A stretch of DNA of 64,000 nucleotides, taken from contig JACKMB010000003.1 of NCBI GenBank assembly GCA_024235615.1, forward strand, positions 62,001-126,000, in the 5' to 3' direction. Shown here piece after piece: positions 8,734-15,266 of this stretch. Below the pieces are notes generated by a model that saw only the letters and a list, made by a program, of their open reading frames with translations, did no database searches and was not told the origin of the DNA. The translations under genes were made by a program, and so were the position numbers. The stretch is from Thauera sp. (GTDB taxonomy: Bacteria > Pseudomonadota > Gammaproteobacteria > Burkholderiales > Rhodocyclaceae). Every line of letters starts with the position of its first letter. Position 1 is the stretch's first letter.

Positions 8734-9891
8734 ATGCGCCAAGCCGAGCGTGCCCTCTTCGACCTGCGCCGCGGACTTTCGATCCTCATGCGCGACCACG
8801 AGCGCGCCTTCGTCGTGTGCGCGGTCGAAGGCCTGGTCGATGCCGCCGCGGGCGCGATGCAGGCGCTGGCCGGCTCGCCCGCTCGCCTGGTGCTGAGCAA
8901 GCACCGCCTCGCCGCGATCGGCCACCCCAGCGCCGCACCAGCCGTTGCAATCGCCCTCTCGCCCCTTCCCGACGCTGCCGGACTGCGCGCGCTCGCCTGG
9001 CAACGCGGCGCCAGCCTGCCCGCCGGCGCCAATCTACGCGACGGCGGCCTGGTCGAAAGTGCCGCCCTGCGCCTGCTCGGCCGCGCACAGCTGGTTCCGG
9101 CAGCGCTGGTCTGCGAAGTCGGCGCCGAGCAGGCCGCCACAATCGCCACCGCGGTCGCGAGCGGCGATCTGCTCGCGGTGGACGCGGCCGAGGCCATGCG
9201 CCTGTGCGAGAGCGGCCCGGGCCGGCTCGCCCGCATCAGCGAGGCGCGCGTGCCGCTGGCCGAGGCCGAGAACAGCCGCTTCGTGCTCTTCCGCGAGGCC
9301 GACGGCGTGCACGAGCACGTCGCCATCGTGATCGGCGAGCGCGCCGGCTGGCCCGAGGACGTCCCGGTGCGACTGCACTCGTCCTGCCTCACCGGCGATC
9401 TCTTCGGCAGCCTGCGCTGCGACTGCGGGGAGCAGCTGCGTCGCGGCGTTGCGGCCATCCACGCGCTCGGCGGCGGCGTGCTGCTGTATCTGTCGCAAGA
9501 GGGCCGCGGCATCGGCCTGGCCAACAAGCTGCGCGCCTACGGCCTGCAGGACGAAGGCCTGGACACGATCGACGCCGACCAGGTGATCGGATTCTCCAAG
9601 GACGAGCGCGACTTCCGCATCGCCCACGAGATGCTCGACGAGCTCGGCATCGACCGCATCCTGCTGCTCACCAACAACCCGAGCAAGGTCGCCGCGCTGC
9701 AGAAGGCCGGCATCCACGTCGTCGGCCGGCGCGCGATCTATGGCGAGGTCACCGAGCAGAACCAGCGCTATCTCAAGACCAAGGCCAGCCGCCACGGGCA
9801 CTGGCTGAACGATCTGCTCAACGAGCAGGGTGAGCCCGGTGACGACGAGCCCGCATGCCTGCCCGCCGCGGACGCCGCGCACCGCGCCTGA
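8734..9891 (+). CDS. GTP cyclohydrolase II (RibA-type) with degenerate RibB-like N-terminal half
   Basis: A 385-residue protein. The C-terminal half (about 175-365) is a full GTP cyclohydrolase II: zinc ligands C218, C229 and C231 in HSSCLTGDLFGSLRCDCGEQ, then GRGIGLANKLRAYGLQD and the LLTNNPSKVAAL block. It opens GTP to 2,5-diamino-6-ribosylamino-pyrimidinone phosphate, formate and pyrophosphate. The N-terminal half keeps echoes of DHBP synthase (LVPAALVCEVG resembles the PAGVICEIM stretch of RibB). It lacks recognisable RibB catalytic signatures, so that half is probably inactive. It starts after CGGAG. It need not be the housekeeping RibA; its neighbours suggest a dedicated copy. Confidence 0.9.
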   Translation: MRQAERALFDLRRGLSILMRDHERAFVVCAVEGLVDAAAGAMQALAGSPARLVLSKHRLAAIGHPSAAPAVAIALSPLPDAAGLRALAWQRGASLPAGANLRDGGLVESAALRLLGRAQLVPAALVCEVGAEQAATIATAVASGDLLAVDAAEAMRLCESGPGRLARISEARVPLAEAENSRFVLFREADGVHEHVAIVIGERAGWPEDVPVRLHSSCLTGDLFGSLRCDCGEQLRRGVAAIHALGGGVLLYLSQEGRGIGLANKLRAYGLQDEGLDTIDADQVIGFSKDERDFRIAHEMLDELGIDRILLLTNNPSKVAALQKAGIHVVGRRAIYGEVTEQNQRYLKTKASRHGHWLNDLLNEQGEPGDDEPACLPAADAAHRA

Positions 9892-9923
9892 GGCGAGGCC
9901 TGCCGCCCGGCGATGCTGCGCGC

Positions 9924-10754
9924 TCAGCCGCGGTGATCGGGCGGCGGACTCCGCTCGACGAGCCCCTCCAGATCGAAGTCGCGTGCATCCTCGATGATGC
10001 GCGCGAGCCTAGTCGCGAAGTGTTCCACCAGGCGCTCGCCGAGCGCGGCGTCCGCCAGGCGCGGATCGCCGCAGGCACCCGACGGGTGCAGGTCCTGTGC
10101 CATCCAGGCGAAGCCGGCCTCACCCTCGGGGCCGAGCACGCGCCCCTCGGCCGCCATGCGCACCCCGATCGACTCGAAGCGATCGATCGCCTCGCGCCTC
10201 ACCTTGTGCGGCGCCAGATGCAGCATCAGCGCGGTCTCGAGCGCCCCGCCGTGCAGGCCGTGGCGCAGCTCTTCGGCCGGCAGCGCGTCCGGCGGCGGCG
10301 GGAAGCGGAAGGAGTGCGCGCGCACCACCAGCATGCGCTGCGCCGCGCGCAGCTCGAGCGCGGCCAGATCCACCAGCGCCTTGTTGCCGCCATGGGTGTT
10401 GAACAGCACCAGACGGCGCACCCCCGCCCGCGCGACGCCGGCGCCGATCTCCACCAGGCTCGCCAGCGCGGTGCTCGCGCCGAGCGCGAGCGTGCCGGCA
10501 AAGCCGCTGTGTTCCAGGCTGCAGCCCGGCACGAAGGGCGGCAGCACGCACAGCGGCAGCCCCGGGCGCAGCTTCGGCACGGCGGCCTCGAGCAGGCCGA
10601 GGGCGATGTCGAGGTCGGTCGACAGCGGCAGGTGTTCGCCATGCTGCTCGATCGCGGCGAGCGGCAGCAGCACGACCGCATCGGCGCGGGCGAGCGCGGC
10701 GATGCGGCTCGGGGTCAGGTCCTGCCACCAGGGCAGCGCGGGCGTGAGGTTCAT
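9924..10754 (-). CDS. Creatininase-family amidohydrolase (MftE/ArfB-like)
   Basis: A 276-residue metal-dependent hydrolase of the creatininase fold, which includes creatininase, the mycofactocin peptidase MftE and the archaeal FAPy deformylase ArfB. Metal and catalytic residues are visible: E36 and H38 in AAIEQHGEHLPLSTD, D47 in the same block, H121 in LFNTHGGNK, and HGGALETALML around E173. The start at MNLTPALPW was chosen because the upstream 69 in-frame codons are Arg/Gly-rich non-coding sequence. It is convergent with RibA with a 32-nt gap. The pairing with a GTP-opening enzyme and a RibD-type reductase makes an ArfB-like deformylase role attractive, but this is inference. Confidence 0.88.
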   Translation of the reverse strand: MNLTPALPWWQDLTPSRIAALARADAVVLLPLAAIEQHGEHLPLSTDLDIALGLLEAAVPKLRPGLPLCVLPPFVPGCSLEHSGFAGTLALGASTALASLVEIGAGVARAGVRRLVLFNTHGGNKALVDLAALELRAAQRMLVVRAHSFRFPPPPDALPAEELRHGLHGGALETALMLHLAPHKVRREAIDRFESIGVRMAAEGRVLGPEGEAGFAWMAQDLHPSGACGDPRLADAALGERLVEHFATRLARIIEDARDFDLEGLVERSPPPDHRG

Positions 10755-10927
10755 GGCGGTCGGGATCTCGGCGGGGGGCGACTGATCCGGATCATAGCCG
10801 CAGTCGGGGCCAGCCCGTGGGCGCAGGGCGCCGCAGCCTGGTGCCCGGCGCGTGCGGGGCGCCGGTCCGCCACCTCGCGCCGCCCGGCGCGTGCCGCACG
10901 CAGCGGAACGCTCGCGTGAGCGCACGA

Positions 10928-12778
10928 ATGCGCACCCTCGTCCTCGGCAGGCTCGTGCCACTGTTCGTGCCGCTGTTCGTACTCAACGCCTTGCTGGTGT
11001 TCGGCAACGCCTGGCCGACGCTGTGGCCGCGGCCGGCGCTGGCGGTCTCGATCGAGCTCGCCTTCGCCGTCGCCGCACTGGTGCTGCTCGCCGGCTGGCG
11101 CGGACGTATCCCACCCGGCCTCGTGCGCGTACTCGCAGCGCTGGCCACGCTGTGGATCGTGCTGCGCTACGTGCAGGTCACCGTGCCCGCGCTGTTCGGC
11201 CGCCCGCTCAACCTCTACTGGGACCTGCCCCACCTTGGCGCCGTCCTCGACATGGGCGGCGACGGACCGGGCGCGAAGATCCTGCTCGCGCTCGCGCTCG
11301 GCGCCCTCGTCGTGCTGGCCCTGTATGGCGTGGTGTCGGCCTGCGTGCGCGCGCTCGCGCACGGCGCTGCGGAAGCGGGCGCGCGGGCGCTGCTCGGCGG
11401 CGTGGCGGGCGCGGCGATCCTGTTGTGGGCGCTGGCGCCGTGGGTCGGGCCCGCCCCCTCATCCGTCACCTCATCGGCCTTCGCGCGGCCGGTCGCCCCG
11501 CTGGCCCTCGAGCAGATCCGCTTCCTGAGCGCGGCACTCGCCGCCGACGCCGCCGACCGGCTCGGCGCCGACCCCGACTTCCGCGGCGACCTCGCGGCGC
11601 TGCGCGGCGCCGACGTCCTGATCCTGTTCGCCGAGGCCTACGGCGCAGTCACTTTCGATCGACCACCGATTGCTGCGGCGCTCACCGACGCACGCGAGCA
11701 GTTCGCCACCGCGATCGCCACCAGCGGCCGCCGGGCCGTCTCCGGCCGCGTGGTCTCGCCGACCTTCGGCGGCGCCTCCTGGCTGGCGCACGCCGCCGTG
11801 CTCGCCGGCGTCGACACCCGCGACCCGGCGGACTACGCGCTGCTGCTCACCACCGACCGTCCCACCCTCGTCCGCCACTTCGCCGCCCACGGCTACCGCA
11901 CCGTCGGCTGGATGCCGGGACTGCAGCGCCCGTGGCCGGAGGGCCGCTTCTACGGTTTCGACCGCATCGCCGACGCCGACAGCGCGGGCTACGCCGGCCT
12001 GCCCTTCGGCTTCTGGCGCATTCCTGACCAGGCCTCGATGGCGCGCATCCATTTCGACGAGCTCGGCGGGCGCTTCGGCGAGGCTGCCGGGGACTTTGGC
12101 GGGGCTGCCGGGGACATTGGCGGGGCCGGCGGGGGCATCGGCGGGGCCGGCGAGGGCGTCGGCGGGGCCGGCGGTGCGCCAAAGCGCGGCTCCAGCCCGG
12201 GATCGTCGCCGGCTCTTGCGGACGACACCGGCCCCGGCGCACCCACGTATCGTCCGGGAATGCCCGCCGAGACCGCGGCCAAGCGTCGCGCGCCGCGGCT
12301 GGTCGTTTTTCCGACCGTCACCACGCACGCCCCCTTCGCGGCGATTCCGCCCTTGCGCGAGGACTGGTCGCGCTTGCTGCGCGCCGACGCCTTTCACCGG
12401 GAGGAGGTGGACGCCGCGGAGGGACAGCCGGTGTCCTGGACCGAGCCGCTACCCGCCTATCTGGCCTCGATGCGCTACCAGTTCGGCTGGCTCGCCGACT
12501 ACCTCGCCCGCCACGCCGCACAGGACCTCGTGATGATCGTGATCGGCGACCACCAGCCGGTCGGCACCGTCAGCGGCCCGGATCAGCCCTGGGACGTTCC
12601 GGTGCATGTGATCGCCTCCGACCCCGCCCTGCTCGCCCGCTTCGAGGCCGCCGGCTTCATCGCCGGCCTCACCCCGCCGCAACAGCCGCTCGGCCCGATG
12701 CACGTACTCACGCAGCTCCTGGCAAACGCCTTCTCGAGTCCGCCTCGCGACACCCCACGCCGCAACGCCCCCCCGTAA
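10928..12778 (+). CDS. Membrane-anchored sulfatase/alkaline-phosphatase-fold protein (LtaS-like)
   Basis: A 616-residue protein. The first about 190 residues hold four or five hydrophobic helices; the rest is a periplasmic alkaline-phosphatase-superfamily domain of the lipoteichoic-acid-synthase/phosphoethanolamine-transferase type. Seen elements are ILFAEAYGAVTFD (metal-site Glu), SPTFGGASWLAHAAVLAG (probable Ser/Thr nucleophile region), FPTVTTHAPFAAIPP, and IGDHQPVG (Asp-His metal ligands). Such proteins transfer or remove phospho-head groups outside the inner membrane. A Gly/Ala heptad repeat of about 34 residues interrupts the domain. A GTG four codons upstream is an alternative start. 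It faces away from the creatininase gene and closes the locus. Confidence 0.8.
   Translation: MRTLVLGRLVPLFVPLFVLNALLVFGNAWPTLWPRPALAVSIELAFAVAALVLLAGWRGRIPPGLVRVLAALATLWIVLRYVQVTVPALFGRPLNLYWDLPHLGAVLDMGGDGPGAKILLALALGALVVLALYGVVSACVRALAHGAAEAGARALLGGVAGAAILLWALAPWVGPAPSSVTSSAFARPVAPLALEQIRFLSAALAADAADRLGADPDFRGDLAALRGADVLILFAEAYGAVTFDRPPIAAALTDAREQFATAIATSGRRAVSGRVVSPTFGGASWLAHAAVLAGVDTRDPADYALLLTTDRPTLVRHFAAHGYRTVGWMPGLQRPWPEGRFYGFDRIADADSAGYAGLPFGFWRIPDQASMARIHFDELGGRFGEAAGDFGGAAGDIGGAGGGIGGAGEGVGGAGGAPKRGSSPGSSPALADDTGPGAPTYRPGMPAETAAKRRAPRLVVFPTVTTHAPFAAIPPLREDWSRLLRADAFHREEVDAAEGQPVSWTEPLPAYLASMRYQFGWLADYLARHAAQDLVMIVIGDHQPVGTVSGPDQPWDVPVHVIASDPALLARFEAAGFIAGLTPPQQPLGPMHVLTQLLANAFSSPPRDTPRRNAPP
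12077..12178 (+). repeat. In-frame 21-bp tandem repeat inside the sulfatase-fold gene
   Basis: About 4.9 copies of a 21-bp unit encode the heptads GEAAGDF, GGAAGDI, GGAGGGI, GGAGEGV and GGAGGA. Copies differ by a few bases and all keep the reading frame. The insert probably forms a flexible surface loop. Because the unit is a multiple of three, copy number could change without breaking the protein. Confidence 0.85.
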
Positions 12779-12789
12779 GCGGCGCGAGG

Positions 12790-13545
12790 GCCCTGTAGGA
12801 GCGCCGGCAGGCGCGAAAGCGGCGGTGGCTCGCGGAACGCGCGTCATTTTCCGCACAGCCGGATTCGCAGCTGCCGCAGCTCCTACAGGAAGCCCGGAAC
12901 GCGTGGCGGTTCGTGTAGGAGCGCCGGCAGGCGCGAACGCGGCGGTGGCGTCCGGAACGCGCGTCATTTGCCGCACCGCCGGATTCGCAGCTGCCGCAGC
13001 TCCTACAGGCGGTCCGGAACGCGTGGGGGTTCATGTAGGAGCGCCGGCAGGCGCGAAGGCGGCGGTGGCTCGCGGAACGCGCGTCATTTTCCGCACCGCC
13101 GGATTCGCAGCTGCCGCAGCTCCTACAGGCGGTCCGGAACGCGTGGTGGTTCATGTAGGAGCGCCGGCAGGCGCGAAGGCCGCGATGGTTCACGGAACGC
13201 GCGTCATTTGCCGCACCCCCGGATTCGCCGCTGCCGCAGCTCCTACAGGAAGCCCGGAACGCGTGGCGGTTTGTGTAGGAGCGCCGGCAGGCGCGAACGC
13301 GGCGGTGGCGTCCGGAACGCACGTCATTTGCCGCACCGCCGGATTCGCCGCTGCCGCAGCTACTACAGGAGGCCCAGAACGCGTGGTGGTTTGTGTAGGA
13401 GCAAAGGCGGCGGTGGAGTCCGGAACGCGTGGCGGTTTGTGTCGGAGCGCCGGCAGGCGCGAAAGCGGCGTCGATGACCTGTGACAACGTCGCCCCTGCA
13501 CCGCCACATTCGCGGCTGCCGCCGCTCCTACAGGGGCGGCAGCGT
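12790..13545. repeat. REP/BIME-like tandem array, 120-bp period
   Basis: No gene is supported here. GTAG-headed hairpin units (GTAGGAG, then stem GCGCC-GGCA-GGCGC, then GAA) recur at exactly 120-bp spacing near 12794, 12914, 13034, 13154 and 13274, with degenerate copies near 13394 and 13440. Between them, in the opposite orientation, lie variant hairpins ending in GCTCCTACA. The spacer text (GCGGAACGCGCGTCATTT and relatives) is also repeated, so the whole 120-bp dimer was amplified. Open frames crossing the array are artefacts of its periodicity. Confidence 0.9.
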
Positions 13546-13571
13546 GGCAGGTGCGGCGGGGGTGTGGCGGC

Positions 13572-13856
13572 TCATTCGTCGCGGTCCGGCGGGACGATGC
13601 GGTACAGGAGGGTGTCGCACTTGGCGCACGACACGATGCGGCGCTCGTCCTTGCCGTGGGTGAGGCCCTCGTCCTTGAACTCGGTCGACTCGCAGGCGGA
13701 GCAGCGCGGCTCGGTCTGGTTGTTGGCGTAGAGGTAGGCGTTGAGCTCGGGGAGCGCACGCTTGCGCTGCTCCATGCGGTGATATTTCCGCAGGATCAGC
13801 CACATGGCGAAGAAGACCACCATGATGAAAAGGATCGGCAGGGGAAAGTCGGCCAT
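13572..13856 (-). CDS. Small membrane protein with C-terminal zinc ribbon
   Basis: A 94-residue protein of unknown function. Residues about 5-23 form one transmembrane helix (LPILFIMVVFFAMWLILRKY). A basic linker follows, then a cytoplasmic zinc-ribbon-like pair of knuckles, CSAC (residues 52-55) and CAKC (about 77-80). The C terminus is acidic (PPDRDE). The codon pattern and intact cysteines support a real gene. It lies upstream of rmuC on the same strand complement, separated by 65 nt, but no shared function is evident. Confidence 0.7.
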   Translation of the reverse strand: MADFPLPILFIMVVFFAMWLILRKYHRMEQRKRALPELNAYLYANNQTEPRCSACESTEFKDEGLTHGKDERRIVSCAKCDTLLYRIVPPDRDE

Positions 13857-13921
13857 CGGTGCGGGGGTCCCGGGGTTGTGGATCGGAGGGTGGGGGAAGG
13901 CGGAACGACGTCGTCCGCGCG

Positions 13922-15262
13922 CTAGAACGGGTCCGACGATACGGAGGACGCCGCCGGCAATCCCTGTCCCGCATCAAATCGGGCAGGCGATCCTCCGCGC
14001 CTCCCTGCGACCGTGGCAGGCCCGCGGGGATTCCCCGCCACCGTAAATTTCCCCGGGCCGCCCTCCTCGTTCCCCTCGCCCCCCTCATCCTCCTCGTCGA
14101 GCTGCACCGACTCGATGCGGCGGAAATGCGCGCTGATCTTGCGGCTGGACGTATGCACCTCCTGCACGTCGCGACTGGCCTGCTCGATGTGGCGGGCGAG
14201 CGCGGCCATGCGTTCGTCGAAGCGCTGGAAGTCCTTCGCGAGCTTGCCGAGAGCGTCCTGGATGACGTGGATCTGCTTGCGCGTCTCGACGTCCTTCATC
14301 ACCGCGCGTGCGGTGTTGAGCACCGCCATCAGCGTGGTCGGCGACACGATCCACACGCGCTTGTGCTGCGCGTAGGCGACGACCTCGGGGTGGTAGGCGT
14401 GCAGCTCGGCGAACACCGCCTCGGCGGGCAGGAACATCACCGCGCCGTCGGCGGTGCTGCCGGGCAGGATGTACTTGGCGGAGATCGCATCGACATGGCG
14501 CTTGACGTCGGCGCGAAAGGCCTGCTGTGCGGCGCGGCGGTCGAGCTCGGCGAGCGCGTCGTCGAACATGCGGTGGTAGTTCTCGAGCGGGAACTTGGCA
14601 TCGACGGCGACGTTGCCGGTGGGCGCCGGCAGGGTGAGCAGGCAGTCGACCCGGGTGCCGTTGGGCAGCACCTGCTGGAAGGCGAAGGCCTCGGGCGGCA
14701 GCATGTTGCGCACCAGGTTCTCGAGCTGGACCTCGCCGAAGGCGCCGCGCGCGCGCTTGTCGCCGAGCAGCTCCTGCAGGCTCACGACGTTGGTGGTGAG
14801 GCCGTCGATCTTCTTCTGCGCCTCGTCGATCGTCGCCAGGCGCGCCATCACGCTGGCGAAGGTCTCGTTGGTCTTGCGGAAGCCCTCGTCGAGGCGCTGG
14901 TTGACCTGGCCGGAGAGCGTGTCCAGCCGCCCGTCCACGCTCTGGGTGAGCGCCTGCATGCCGCGCGACAGCTGCAGCGAGGCGGACGTGAGCCCGCGCT
15001 GCAGCAGCTCGCGGTCTGCGCGCGCGTGCTCGCCGATGCGGTCGGTCTGGCGGCTGAGGCCGTCGTGGAGGTCGATCAGCAGCTCGCGATGGCGCGCGGC
15101 GAGGCGCTGCTCCATCAGGTCGCCGAGGTCGTCGGCCAGGCGCTCGCGCAGGCGGCGCTCGGCGCCGCCGCCGCGCAGCAGCTGCCAGGCCTGCAGGACC
15201 AGCACCGCGAGCAGCAGACCGGCGAGCAGCCACTCGGCCGGCGTCAGTTGCAAGGCTGCCAT
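13922..15262 (-). CDS. rmuC: DNA recombination protein RmuC
   Basis: A 446-residue member of the RmuC family, which limits inversions at short inverted repeats and resembles a nuclease. An N-terminal membrane anchor (WLLAGLLLAVLVLQAWQLL) is followed by a long coiled coil (about 30-200). The conserved C-terminal domain has GAFGEVQLENLVRNMLP, VDAKFPLENYHRM and AEAVFAELHAYHPEVV. The VDAKFP strand contains the D-x-K of a PD-(D/E)XK-like core. The start lies 5 nt after the stop of the upstream permease gene, so the two are probably co-transcribed. A start six codons further upstream would overlap that stop. Confidence 0.92.
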   Translation of the reverse strand: MAALQLTPAEWLLAGLLLAVLVLQAWQLLRGGGAERRLRERLADDLGDLMEQRLAARHRELLIDLHDGLSRQTDRIGEHARADRELLQRGLTSASLQLSRGMQALTQSVDGRLDTLSGQVNQRLDEGFRKTNETFASVMARLATIDEAQKKIDGLTTNVVSLQELLGDKRARGAFGEVQLENLVRNMLPPEAFAFQQVLPNGTRVDCLLTLPAPTGNVAVDAKFPLENYHRMFDDALAELDRRAAQQAFRADVKRHVDAISAKYILPGSTADGAVMFLPAEAVFAELHAYHPEVVAYAQHKRVWIVSPTTLMAVLNTARAVMKDVETRKQIHVIQDALGKLAKDFQRFDERMAALARHIEQASRDVQEVHTSSRKISAHFRRIESVQLDEEDEGGEGNEEGGPGKFTVAGNPRGPATVAGRRGGSPARFDAGQGLPAASSVSSDPF

Positions 15263-15266
15263 GCCT

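Noticed and set aside
10817-10927. Upstream extension of the sulfatase-fold gene
   Set aside because: The added residues are Arg/Gly-rich and have no membrane or signal character; the hydrophobic N terminus starts properly at the chosen ATG.
12825-13484. Repetitive open frames across the REP array that could encode repeat proteins
   Set aside because: The 120-bp period is a multiple of three, so frames stay open in several registers; both strands give similar artefacts and no start signal is present.
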